This document shows positions 10,968 to 21,474 of a stretch of DNA of 64,000 bases, in pieces. Both the position numbers and the translations under genes were made by a program. Source of the DNA: Pleurodeles waltl (taxonomy: Eukaryota; Chordata; Amphibia; Caudata; Salamandridae). Position 1 is the stretch's first letter. Each line of letters opens with the position of its first letter. Location of the stretch: NCBI RefSeq assembly GCF_031143425.1, contig NC_090439.1:352836027-352900026 (forward strand). Reading direction: 5' to 3'. The notes below the pieces were generated by a model that had not been told where the DNA came from, did not search any database, and was given only the letters and a program-made list of their open reading frames with translations.

Positions 10968-13436
10968 TAGTGCTTCCGGGTACTCTTCCGTGTGAATGTG
11001 ATCTGTTCCATGTCTTCTTCTTCTGATGTGTGTGTTGCCTGCTTTGTCCTTGTTGTTGTTGGTTGTGAAGGGGCAACACACACCTCAGTGTTAGAAGACG
11101 TGGAGTCAGACATCCCGGTGGCTGCTCCCTGTGAAGGTCTAAAGGGCAGTACTGCAGCAAGGAGGGCCTGCTGGTTTTTGAGAATAGCAGCTACATCACG
11201 ATGGTAGGCAGCCAGGTCGGCCCTGAGGGAGTCATGATTGCATTCGTGCATGCAGTGGAAAGTTTGGGGTGCGAGGTGTTGTGGCAACTCCCTTACTGCA
11301 GTGGTGAATTCCTTGACAGTTTCTTGTAGCCCTTGCAGTATGGATGTTAGGGCTTGCATAGCTGCTGCCTGATCTGCAGATGACATCATGCACGAGCGCA
11401 CCCCCTCAAGGCTGGCTGCCATATTTTGCATCCCCACCGGCACCTCCTTGGCCAGCTCCCGCTGTACTCCAACTACAGTTCTTTCAAAGCTGGTGCCAGT
11501 GTTGTCAGAGTCCTCAGCTGTGTAGGAGCTGGCAGGTCTTGCAATTGGGGTGGTGGGTGGTTCTTCTGTGATGGCTGCTTGTTCTGTGCTCCTCCTTGTG
11601 ATTGAAGGTGGGGTCTGGAGGGTTTCAAGGACCTTTTGGATGGTCTCCTGGGGAATGTTTATGGGCTCGTCATCCATGTCATCAGGGAAATCTGGGACAG
11701 GCATATCGGCAGGAGATCCACGTTCCTCTGCAATGAAACAGGGTACAATTAGTGTGTCTGTGTTGTGACAATTTTGACGTAACATGCCAGCTTTTTGATG
11801 AATTTACTTTGTGATCTTGTTTGGTATTGGTATCTGCTGTCCTTCATATGGGCATTGTTATAGGCCTATGGCCCACCTGTGTGTCACATGTATGATATAG
11901 AGTTATCAGACTTGTCTGCCTAATCGCCTCTAGGTGTTGCTTTGTACCAAATAGGGAATAGCCATCTTTTTGTCCTACTCGACCCTCCGTGTATATCTAT
12001 TCTTATGGTGAGACCTTTCACTGGCTGTGGGTGTTCTGATTGCCCTGGCAGCACACTTGCCTCTCAGGACCTGCCCCAATCCCTGATTGTTCACATTGAA
12101 CTAATTGTAATTGACTTGTGGCATATCCTATGCATGGCAATGTTATGATGTGATATGGATGTAGACATTGTTAATGTGTCCTGCTGATGTTGGGTAATGT
12201 GTGTTTAATTGGATTGCCCTGTTTATCGTATCAATGTCCTATTTGGTCCTCTGACTGTGCAGGTGTATTTAAGTGACCAGTTGCATGTGTCCCCTCCTCA
12301 ATGCTGTTGTCTGAGCAGTATGACATTTGTGATGTTGCCTTGTTAGCCAGGCACGGGAAGGACCCTGACATATGCAGCATGGGTGTGTCCTTAGTGCTGT
12401 GTCGCTCCTATTGCTGTTTACTTTGGCTGATGTATGTGACAACTATGGGCATTGACATATGAGTGTACTGGGGCCTTTGTCTTGTTTCAGGAGATTGTTG
12501 CAGATGTCATCCTCACCCCCTAATTTAGGTATGTATGTTCCATGGGGAGGTTACTGCCATTGGCTACTATAGCTGCACAGAGATCAGAGGTGTTAGTGTC
12601 AACTGTTGTTGCAGTTACATTGCAGTTGTTGTTTTGGCTAGTAGATTGCTGATAGGGCCCTAGTTAATGTAGGAGATATTTTGGCTGACGAGTGCTAGGA
12701 TGTAAGCTTGACGTAGTGGCCTTCCCCCCTGTTGAGGCTTTCCCTTAGCTCCATTGTTGTCATGACAGGATGCCCCCATGGGACTGTGGTTGGTGTTGTG
12801 TTATGTTGTGCCCCAGCTTCTGTATGTGTAGGCCATGCCCCCACCGTGCCCCTTTACCCATGCCACTCCATGTATATGCTGACTTACATGCAATGTGTAG
12901 TAGGTATTTCCCCCCCTGCTTACAGTCAACATTATTGCATTATAATTCCCCTGCATGTGCGTTGTCTCGTGGTAGTCTGCGCTGTCCTGTCCTTGAATCC
13001 CTGTGACGATCTCCTCAGGGATGACGGCTGCAACCATCTCCTCCATGTGGTCCAGGGCCTCCTGGTGTGCTGGACTCCCACCTCCAGTCTGCAGTGCTGC
13101 CTTCCTGTTCCTGGCCATTTTTTCCTTTGTCCTACGTTTGCAGTCATGCCAGCGTTTCTTGCACTCGGTGACTGTCCTGCGTACTTCAGCCACACTGTTG
13201 ATCTTGTCAACAATTTGTTGCCATATGGCCTCTCTCCTACTGATTGGCAACTTAGAGGTGATGAACAGTTGGTGCTGGTGTTCCGTCACCTCTTTAACCA
13301 GGATTTCCTGCTCCTCTGCACTGAAGCGACACTTTCTTTTTTTTATATATATGTCCTGGTTCCTGTATGGATCATCCTGGCTGGTTCCTGGTCTGCTGTC
13401 ATCTTCCTGGGGTCTGTAGTGGCATCTGGGATCCAT
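10968..13436 (-). CDS. MYB/SANT-like gene A, best preserved gene of element 1
   Basis: Exon 1 starts at 13436 (ATGGATCCC) and stays open to about 12940. It encodes a MYB/SANT-like domain near residues 35-110: RFSAEEQEILVKEV, IWQQIVDKINSV, and a third helix ECKKRWHDCKRRTKEKM. An acidic segment ending GIQGQDS follows. The C-terminal exon runs 11727-10968 behind a ttgcag acceptor and stays open to its stop; it is acidic, Ser/Thr-rich and ends in a basic tail. The intron is about 1.2 kb. The donor is uncertain: the position used by the element 3 copy reads GGGAAT here, but a GTAAGC lies about 30 bases on. The domain resembles the MYB-like accessory proteins of Harbinger elements (NAIF1-type), which bind subterminal DNA and partner the transposase. 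It is convergent with the transposase and gene B. No frameshift seen in either exon. Confidence 0.75.
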
Positions 13437-13475
13437 TTTGGCTCTCCTCTGCTGAAAGGGCAGTGTTCGCGGGTA

Positions 13476-13499
13476 TTTTTGACGCTATTGCGTCAAAAA
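13476..13499. promoter_or_regulatory. Palindrome near gene A start, right terminal region of element 1
   Basis: TTTTTGACGC (13476-13485), four bases, then GCGTCAAAAA (13490-13499), a perfect inverted repeat 40 bases upstream of the gene A ATG. It is built from the same GCGTCA half-site as the left terminal palindrome, in the opposite arrangement. More GCGTCA/GCGTAA matches follow to 13756. Confidence 0.5.
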
Positions 13500-13759
13500 A
13501 AAACGGCGCATTCCGGGTTGCGCTGTCGTAAATCGACCCACAGTCATTTACGTCGCGTTAACGTCGTTTTCCTTTACGACTTGACGCCGCGATGTGCGTA
13601 AAAAAAAATAACTCCCACCTGTTGATTGCGCCGCCGTGCGTCAAAGTATAAATTTGACACCCGCACGGTGCATCGAAATTGCGTTAGCCGGCGGTAAAAT
13701 TTTTGACGCAAAACTGCGGCGGCGCAGCTTTGCATCAAAAAGTATAAATATGCCCCAAA

Positions 13760-14170
13760 GTGTTTCTGCAAGAGACACCACCATGACGTGACCCCAGGAA
13801 TGCTATTGACTTTCTTCATTGTCTCTGATGTCTAAGTTGTGTAGGTAGAGTAGGTTTGACTATAGGCAAGGGGTGTTGTGATGACACAGCCACAGGCACA
13901 GTAATTAGACATGCCTCCCATCCAATGTGGTCCATATGTACATATTGGTGTATAGCCCTGGTGATTGATGTATGTCCAGGTTGTATATGTGTTGTAGTGC
14001 AGAACCAAGTCGTGCGTATGTGTGTTGCTTATGTGTGAACACTGCATCTTGATTCATGGGCAATGTGTCCAGCTGCAATCCTTTAGCATGCATTCAGTGT
14101 GTCCTATGTGCCTTCCCCCTTCTGGCATTTGTAAAATTGGCAGTTATTTCCCCCATGCAACTTACTCTGC
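13760..14170. other. Remaining intron of element 3 gene A
   Basis: Sequence between the right duplication of element 1 and exon 1 of the element 3 gene. No domain in any frame. The stretch near 14090-14165 resembles the intron edge of the element 1 gene A. Confidence 0.45.
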
Positions 14171-14690
14171 ATTTGTGGTGGTTGTTGCAAGTCTGCACTG
14201 TCCTGTCCTTGTATTCCTGTGACAAGCTCTTCTGGGATGACCGCTGCAACCATCTCCTCCATCTCATCCATGTCATCCTGTGGTGCTGGACTTCCACATC
14301 CTTTCTGTCTGCTGCCTTTCTGTTCCAGGCCATTTTCTTCTTGGTTCTATGCTTGCAATCATGCCAGCGTTTCTTGCACTCAGTGATAGTTTGCTTCACC
14401 TCTGCCACACTGTTGATTTTGTCCACTATTTGCTGTCATATAGCCTCTCTCTTACAAATTAGCAATTTGGAGGTGACAAAGAGCTGGTGTTGGTGCTCCG
14501 TCACCTCTCTGACAACGATGTCATGCTCCTCTTCACTTCACTTGTGCTTTTTCTTTTCTTTCTCCTGGAACTTCTGTGTATCCTCCTGGCTGGTTCCTGG
14601 ATGTATGGGGTCACCCTGGAGTCTCTCCTGGCCTGCTGCATCTGTCGCCCCTTCAAATTGCACTCTTTCCTGCTTGTGCATTTAAAGTTG
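14171..14690 (-). pseudogene. MYB/SANT-like gene A, first exon, frameshifted (element 3)
   Basis: Homologous to exon 1 of element 1 gene A (13436-12940). The block VAEV followed by ECKKRWHDCKHRTKKKM is clear at about 14300-14400, and the donor GTAAGT follows a conserved ATGCAGA near 14171. Upstream, the frame changes at least twice and stops occur, so the copy is dead. Its missing C-terminal exon is the fragment at 1-72, more than 14 kb away across element 1. Confidence 0.7.
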
Positions 14691-14966
14691 ACGCACATGC
14701 GTTGTTAAAATGGGGCAAATCCGCTTGCGACATGTCTCCATGCTGCAAAACTTGTTTGAGCCAGTTTTGCAGTATTAACGCCATTTTGCCTTACAACAGG
14801 GCGCAAGGGTTAAAGTCATATTTTGAACGGTAACCATTTCTTAGCGCCATTGTGTGTCATGGTATAGATATGGCCCATGGATAGCATTGAGGAATGGCAC
14901 AAGCCAGCGCTAATCTTTCTGGCGCAACTTGCACACTTATGTGTCAAAAAGTATAAATATGGACCT
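14691..14966. repeat. Right terminal and promoter region of element 3
   Basis: Contains TTGACGCACATGCG at 14688-14701, several 'ggcgc' and 'taacgcc' motifs and the terminal TATAAATATGGACCT ending at 14966. AAA follows at 14967-14969. It is the counterpart of 13437-13756 in element 1 but more diverged. Confidence 0.6.
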
Positions 14967-14969
14967 AAA

Positions 14970-15858
14970 TTACTTATTAATCACAGCTTAGATTTGCCGA
15001 TTCAGTTGCACAGGATCAAAGTAAAATCAGAAAGGAGTTGGGGATTCCTCGTTTAAAACTCTACCCTCAGTTGCATTTTGGCTCTTCACTATACCATGCT
15101 TGGTATCTAACGGGAAGATGCATCCATATTCGCAGGCAACTTGGTTATTTTAATTATTTATATTAGTGTGATACCTACCCAGCAACCTTGGCTTTTGCAT
15201 AGTACATTTCTGCGCATCTTTGTCTTCCATCGTATTCTCTTTCCGCTCTCTATCAATCGTGCTCTCTGCATCTCGCTAGTCGCTTTCCACGCCTCTTTTC
15301 CTGACTCGCACGTTCTTATTAAGGCCTGCCATATTGGAAGAAGCGGTAAGATATTAGGCAGAGCTCAAGTGAACGACCTTGCGAGTGTGCAGGCGCGTGC
15401 GGAGAGTTCCCACGGTGACTATGAAGACCAGAGGCTAGGGTGTAGTCGTAAATGTCTGGCTGAGTGGACCACGTAAGTATTTCATTTGTATAAAGTAGGC
15501 AATTTACGTACGGGAGGTTTTGTAATGTCAGTCGCCCAGAGTATGAACAATAAATTTAAAAACAGTAGGACAGAAGAACCCGATTCTTGCGCTGCTCGGA
15601 ATGTGCATTTTCAAGTTTTCCAACCTCTGCGCCTCGCCATGGATGCTGTGTGAAGCCCATGTATCCCCTTAAACAAAGTTTAGCAGGCCCTATGTGCATG
15701 ACTTTCTAGGGTGTTTCCATAGTTTGTTGAAGGCCTACACAGGAGATTTAAAATAACTTTTGAAAAAAATAGTGTTGCTGCTTTTTGTGATCATGTGCTG
15801 TGAAGGAGAACTGCCTGTATTACGTAATCATGAATTACTGGTGGGGATCACCCTAGAC
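14970..15858. other. Stretch not recognised as a transposon; possible host non-coding exon
   Basis: Does not match the Harbinger, retrovirus or MITE families here. The block 15190-15475 is richer in CpG than its surroundings and ends in ACGTAAGT, a strong donor-like site at about 15472. The open frame over it (15141-15476) has no domain I recognise. It may be a host 5' exon, or simply older unannotated repeat. Confidence 0.3.
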
Positions 15859-16137
15859 CAGAGATCTTCAAACTGGGGGGCGGGCCCCCCTAGGAGTGCC
15901 CCAAGTGGTCCTAGTGGGGGCGCCAGACTCTGGCCAAAAGAAGCATTATACAGATAATAGGCCTTTGTTTTAAGCAGAATCATTTAAAAAAAAAGGTCAC
16001 AGTACTTAACTGCAATGTTTAAATAGGGCTAGACATATTTAAAAATTGCCATCTTTATAAAATAATTGTGAAAAATTCTGAGGGGGCCCAAGGATTTTTA
16101 TTTTCCAACTGGGGGGGCGCGGCATTAAAAAGTTTTA
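15859..16137. mobile_element. hAT-like non-autonomous repeat, truncated
   Basis: Starts CAGAGATCTTCAAACTGGGG, a G/C-run-rich terminus typical of vertebrate hAT-derived repeats, with a second 'ccaactggggggg' block near 16108. No matching right terminus is seen; the sequence runs directly into the 5' LTR of ERV1, which lacks its first 40 or so bases here. Confidence 0.4.
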
Positions 16138-18273
16138 ACAGAAGTCATTAATACATGACAATTTCTGCATTATGTTAACCAAAGTACTAACAGTTTGAAA
16201 TTTAAAATATGTCTTCAGAGGCTATTTTAACTATGCATTTGTCTAAACTAGTGGAAGGTTTCATTGATTTTATGGCATAAGTTAGACCTTAGACTAACAG
16301 AATGTATTGAAACAGTATTGAATTTCTAATGATTAATAAATGTAAAAATGTATGCAAAAATTGAGAACTACAGTTCTGCGGTATATAAATTGAAATGCAT
16401 TAATAGAGTTGTCTGATGTAAAATGAAAGCAACATGCATACAGCGGCGGCCGATGCAAATCTCAGGGGGCGGAGCAGGTGAGGGGAAGGGGGGCAATAAA
16501 ATAATAATTTTAAAAAACGAACGTGCCATTCCAACGCCACCACTGCCTGCTGCATTTTTTCTATGCTCTCCTGGTGTCCCAGCAGACCCTGGGATACCAG
16601 CACAGGCTCCCTATGCAATCCTGGTGCTGCTCCCATGCTATGCCTAGTATGAGAGCAACATCAGGATTGGTCTGAGCAGCTTGGTCTGCTGCTCAGATAG
16701 TGTACTGGGGTCTGTGCAGTTTCTCTAACCTGGCTGGCAGCACAGCCAGGTTGGAGAAACCTAAGTGCACATATCAGTTTAGCCGGCCATCTTAGGATGG
16801 AAAAACTGGCATGCGCACTAGGTGAACTTCACTCCTCCTCCCCCCTCCTATGGCCCAGCCCCACCCCTCCCTGCACAGAGAGACTGAGCCAGCAGCGGAA
16901 AATTAAAACAATAGTAAATTATTTTTTTATTTTCCAGCTGCTGGCTCAGCCAGTGGGGCGATGCTCCTTTGTCATTGCGAAGGAGCCTCCCCTGCATGCA
17001 TATTATAGCGGTATTATTCATGTTGAATACATAAGTTTGCATATTAAAATTGTGTTTTTTAAAACATTTTATTTAAAATGTATTGCTTCACTTCACTTGA
17101 ATTATTCTAAGTGAGGCCTATTTGCCTTGTATTTCGTGACTGTGCAGGAAATGCTGATTCATTTTTAACTTGAGATTTCTTTCACACTTCATTCCCATGA
17201 AAAGACTAGCTTTGGTAATAGACCCTTATTGTTCCGACATAGAGAGAAGTGTAAGAGTGTCCTTGAAATCGGAACATCGTGAGCAATAGACTAACAAATT
17301 ATATCAATGTTTCAGTCCTCTGTGGAGCTAAATGAATGGATGAGGTTCCCATGATAGACCTGGGTAAAGATGTTGATGTTACAACCTGGGGTTGTGTGTT
17401 TGATTACTGTTGGATGATGTCCTTTCAAATTTATATGGACTGTCTTTCTCAGCGAACCAGATTGCTTTATGAATTTTGATAGACTGATGACTGATTAGAC
17501 TTTGGTCAGAGTTCCCTCCGGATTCCTGAAGATGAGATGCTGAGCCTTTTTCCATGAATGCTGAGCCCCTTGGAGAGGTATCTTCCTCTCTGCTTTGCCC
17601 TTTGAGATGCCCTGCTGAGACTTATAGATTTTCTCCCCATCCCTAGCAGGAGACTCTTGACCAAGCTTCTGACATGCTGACGCATTCCCTTTTTACCTAT
17701 CTTTTGCCTACCTTAATTAGTACCTTGCTGACCCAGATTTCATTTTTTCCTAGATTATTTGTGCCCTTTTTGTTTTTGCTGGCATGTGTTCCACCCCACA
17801 CATGTCAGTTCTTAATTTGGCTATGGTAGGGTTTCCCATTTACTCAGCTGAAATTATAATTCGTATGATTTGAAACTGGTTGATGCTTGCTGAGCCTGAG
17901 TAACATGTGGTTTCTATATCACAACTCATTTTGGTAATGTTTTGTACTTCTCTTATTGAATGCTTAGTTTTATTAATGTTCGTCCGCCAGAATCTACTTT
18001 GTTGCCTTGGGCAACCTTTGGTGATTCTGTATCTTTATAATCTTGTGTGGGGAGAGTTGTCTATATGAAGTTGAGCTTGAGTTTGTAATAAATCCCTTAA
18101 CTTCATTCCTGACAGGAGTTTTCCTTGTGTGGCCAAATGGGTAATACTGTTTAATTTAATTAATTTGTATTGAATTTGCGTTGTATGGTTCTACCACAGC
18201 CTGTCACAGGATCCAAAGGGTCTGTTGGCCTCGATGAGCATTGATTCCTGTGAAGGATGAAAATGCTCAAGCA
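16138..18273 (+). repeat. 5' LTR of ERV1, truncated start, hAT-like insertion
   Basis: Aligns throughout with the 3' LTR at 36724-38333, from 'gcattatgttaacc' to the shared end 'aaatgctc..gca'. About 40 bases of the usual TG start are missing where the hAT-like repeat abuts. AATAAA at 18087-18092 is shared with the 3' LTR. Excluding the 554-bp insertion and its extra 8-bp duplication it is about 1.57 kb, long for a class I retrovirus. The LTRs differ at many positions, so the insertion is old. Confidence 0.82.
16441..16994. mobile_element. hAT-type non-autonomous element in ERV1 5' LTR
   Basis: Flanked by the 8-bp direct repeat CATGCATA (16433-16440 and 16995-17002), the duplication size of hAT elements. 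Ends read inward are CAGCGGCGGC and CAGGGGAGGC, an imperfect 10-bp terminal repeat. The 3' LTR of ERV1 lacks this segment at the corresponding place. It encodes nothing recognisable. Confidence 0.8.
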
Positions 18274-19121
18274 GATGTGGTAAAAGAGGTATGGTTTGTC
18301 CCACAAGGCGGGAGAATCATACCAGTGTAATGTTTGGGTGAAAGGGTTGACATAAGCAATTGCCCAGTCCGAAAATTGTCCACCCTGACTTCTGTCCCAT
18401 GGTTCGGTCCGAAGACTGGTAAGCTTCCAGAGTTATACTGACAAGTGAAGGATGTGTGAGTATTAATAGGGTTTTGCACTTGCATTGCTGTTGGCCTGAA
18501 TATTGTGGTGAAGTGTGATATTATGAAGTGTTTTGCAAAGTCGTCATACTCACAGTGATTGTGCCGTGTATTGCAAAAAAAGTCCATGATTGTTGTTGTT
18601 GACGGGTCCGTGTTTATTGTTGTTGAAACTTGGTTAATTTATTGTCTGCAGTGAGGTACTTGTTATGAGACGTCATTGACAGTGCCAATACTTTTCTTGA
18701 GTGAGTGGGAGTTGTGGTTGATATTAAGTGAATCCTGAGTGCACATGGAGGATCTGTATCAACCAGATTGAGAACTGCTGGTCAAGTTTAATTTGTGTGA
18801 TTGCGAAAACTACAGTCAGAGAGTATTCGGACAGCTTTAAAGTGTTTGAGCTCCTATCCTATAGTGTGCAGGGAGGATGTTGGTTTTTGCTCTCAATGTT
18901 TTGCATTAGAGGTGCATGTGAGCAATTGTGTGAGAGATAATTGCAAACTGCCTAGAGCTGCAGAAAGAAGTGAGTGTGATGTCATTTGTGCTGCGCTGGT
19001 ATAGGTAGGTTGGTGTAAAACCATGCTGATATTGGTGGACAGTGCCACATCGCTATTGGTTGAGAACATCATGAGAAAATGATTGTGGGAACTTATTGTC
19101 ATGAATTGAATTTGATTAAAA
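18274..19121 (+). other. ERV1 leader between 5' LTR and gag
   Basis: Untranslated leader with no recognisable frame. I could not identify a tRNA primer-binding site matching a standard tRNA just after the LTR. A donor-like GGTAAGC occurs near 18418 and could be the viral splice donor. Confidence 0.5.
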
Positions 19122-19990
19122 ATGAAGTTCTTAAAAGCTTTAAAGAGTCCATTCAGAAGAGATGTATTTATTCCATTGAGAGAGGATATTGAAGCCTCAC
19201 CTGCAGGAACTCCAAGCTATTATGTGTCATCTGTGAAATGATTTTCTGCATGCTTGTGGCTTGAAAAGTGGTTTAATCTGGGAATTTTAGACAATTTGAG
19301 TCAAATATTATATGAAATGAAACTGCCTCCAAGACCCGCTCAGTTTGAAGCCCGTAGCATTTGAGAACTTATAGCAAGACAGAAATTGGTAAATAATTAG
19401 GCAAACAGAATGAAGAAAGCAATACAGGCACTTGCAGAGGCTAGATGGGATGCAGAGCAAAAAATGTGGAGATCACACCTACTTGAGGGAGTCAGAATGT
19501 ATCCAGCTATTTCAGACAAAGAAGGTAAAAGCACAAATCCTAAGATGAGGAAAAAGACAGGAAATGAAAAGCAGACAAGAGAACCTGAGGATAAAAAGGC
19601 AGCGACATATGAGAGTGATTCAGATGACAAATTTATGAATCAGCTTTTGATGAATCCCCTGCCTCCTTATCATTCAGTTGAGTCAGGAACAACAAGTGGA
19701 ACAGCACAAAATGTAACCCTGAATGTGCCAACTGCCCTAGTTGCACACCTAAGTCAGGTAGTATCAAGTACGTCTGCAAATCCAGTGACCCAGAATCCTG
19801 ATGCGAATCATTCAGTTCAGAGTGTTAATACAGTTCAGCTCGTATTTACCCCAGGTGGGAACCAGGTTGTATCAATTCATAATCTGAATCAAACAGTGCA
19901 GACATCTTATGTGAATGCACCCGTGCAAAATTGTACCTCGATTCAGCCTGTGCCAATGTATAGTCCAGTTTTGTCAATCTTGGCTAGGTA

Positions 19991-20505
19991 CTGAGCCTGA
20001 TAGAACAGGCCAGTATTGGCGCACTGTCACCTTTGTGGTGGCTTTAACAAAAGTGCCCCACATGCCTCTCAGACATGGCCGTGTACCAGAGCATATATGG
20101 CCAGGGAGTGCCGAACACCCTTGCGTATTCGGACTACCTATGAGCGATACTCTGCCCATAAGGTAACATGGGAGTATGAGTCTTATTATGTCTTGCTGCA
20201 AAAGTGGATTGAAGGGGGGCAGCCTCATGATGTTTAGTGTTGATGGATTCAGGAAAACTCCATCTGATAGTAAAGATGGTTTTGTCCTCGATGCCATAGA
20301 AATGTCACTTCGGGGAAGTGGCCATTTCTATATTCCAAAGTGGTTCTGGTGTCTTATGTATCTGACTTCATTCCACGGATCCCGAGGGAAGAGCACATCT
20401 GTGCATTTCCTAGGTGATAGCTATAAAACTTGAGTGTCCAGCATGGTTAATCCCTGCAATTTGGGGCCTGGATAGATAAATTGGGGGAGAGGTTTTAGAC
20501 ACTTT
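19991..20505. other. Unassigned sequence inside gag insertion block
   Basis: A frame at 20016-20237 encodes 73 residues with HCHLCGGFNK and several further Cys, but I do not recognise the family. It could be a fragment of an LTR element or a continuation of gag. The boundary with gag near 19990 is approximate. Confidence 0.3.
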
Positions 20506-21417
20506 GGGCCATATTTATACTTTTTGGCGCTAACGCAGTTTTGCGTGAAAAAAATTAGCGCCGGCTAACGCCATTCTGAATTGCCATGCGGGCGCCGTAT
20601 TTAATCAATGACGTTAGCCGGCATTAGCCGCCGGCGCTGCCTGGTGTGCGTGGAAAAAAACGACGTACACCAGGCAGCGCCGGCGTAGGGGGATATGGAG
20701 CTTGGGCGCCAAAAAATGGGGCAAGTCAGGCTGAGGCAAATTTTTCGCCTCAACCCGATTTGCGCCATTTTTTACGACTCCCAACCCCCATAGAAATGAC
20801 TCCTGTCTTAGCAAAGACAGGAGTCATGCCCCCTTGCCCAATGGCCATGCCCAGGGGACTTATGTCCCCTGGGCATGGTCATTGGGCATAGTGGCATGTA
20901 GGGGGGCACAAATCAGGCCCCCCTATGCCACAAAAAAAAATAAAAAAAATGACTTACCTGAACTTACCTTAATGTCCCTGGGATGGGTCCCTCCAGCCTT
21001 GGGTGTCCTCCTGGGGTGGGCAAGGGTGACAGGGGGTGTCCCTGGGGGCATGGGAGGGCACCTCTGGGCTCCTTCAGAGCCCACAGTTCCCTTAACGCCT
21101 GCCTTTTCCAGGTGCTAAAAAACGGCGCAAAAGCGGGCGGACGTCATTTTTTTTGACCCGCCCACTCCTGGGCGTGGATTTTGCCCGGGAGTGTAAATAC
21201 GGCACACATGCCTCGGAGTAAATTTTTTTGACGGGAACGCCTACCTTCCATCTCATTAACGCAAATAGGTGTCCACGCTAAAAAATGACGCAAACTCCAT
21301 GGACTTTGGCGCTAGACGTGTCTAACGCCAAAGTATAAATATGGAGTTAGTTTTGCGTCGGAATTGCGTAAAAATAAACGACGCAATTCCGGCGCAAACG
21401 GAGTATAAATATGCCCC
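20506..21417. mobile_element. Harbinger MITE with element 1 termini (copy 1)
   Basis: Ends read inward are GGGCCATATTTATACTTT and GGGGCATATTTATACTCC, flanked by TTT on both sides (20503-20505, 21418-21420). The right end is nearly identical to the left end of element 1 (CATATTTATACTCCGTTTG). The interior is rich in GCGTC/GCGTAA motifs and has nested hairpins: ACTCCTGTCTT..AAGACAGGAGT near 20800-20825, and one around 20850-20878. No coding capacity. A near-identical copy lies at 43661-44569. Confidence 0.88.
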
Positions 21418-21474
21418 TTTGCCTCTCAGAGCCAGGGCATGGCCCCACTAAAAATTAAGATCTGCTTTTCAGAA

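Larger units (their letters stand above)
1220..13756. mobile_element. PIF/Harbinger transposon with three genes (element 1), 12.5 kb
   Basis: The left end begins GGAGCATATTTATACTCC at 1220. The right end, read inward, begins GGGGCATATTTATACTTT at 13756. Both are flanked directly by AAA (1217-1219 and 13757-13759), a 3-bp target duplication as expected for PIF/Harbinger. Inside are a HARBI1-type transposase (+, 1614-3356), a MYB/SANT-like gene B (+, 6973-9383) and a MYB/SANT-like gene A (-, 13436-10968). No other copy of this terminal repeat occurs between 1240 and 13730, so the three genes appear to belong to one element. The alternative is that gene B arrived in a separate element whose ends have decayed. 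Confidence 0.8.
1..14966. mobile_element. Older PIF/Harbinger copy (element 3), interrupted by element 1
   Basis: The right terminus is visible: a terminal repeat reading GTATAAATATGGACCT ends at 14966 and is followed by AAA, the duplication triplet seen at related elements here. The left end lies before base 1. Pieces of one minus-strand MYB/SANT-like gene lie at both sides of element 1: its C-terminal exon at 1-72 and its first exon at about 14171-14690. The intervening intron is 73-1216 plus 13760-14170. The simplest reading is that element 1 inserted into this intron. The join is inference from matching exon order; a left terminus is not in view. Confidence 0.7.

Noticed and set aside
12732..13601. 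289-residue plus-strand open frame
   Set aside because: It is the complementary strand of the gene A first exon; the minus-strand frame has the MYB/SANT motif and ATG, this one has none.
18274..18300. Retroviral tRNA primer-binding site after the ERV1 5' LTR
   Set aside because: The TGGTAAAAGAGG that follows the LTR does not match any tRNA 3' end I can identify; the site may be mutated.
20016..20237. Cys-containing small frame as a zinc-finger gene
   Set aside because: The Cys spacing does not fit CCHC or C2H2 and no relative is seen; left as unassigned.
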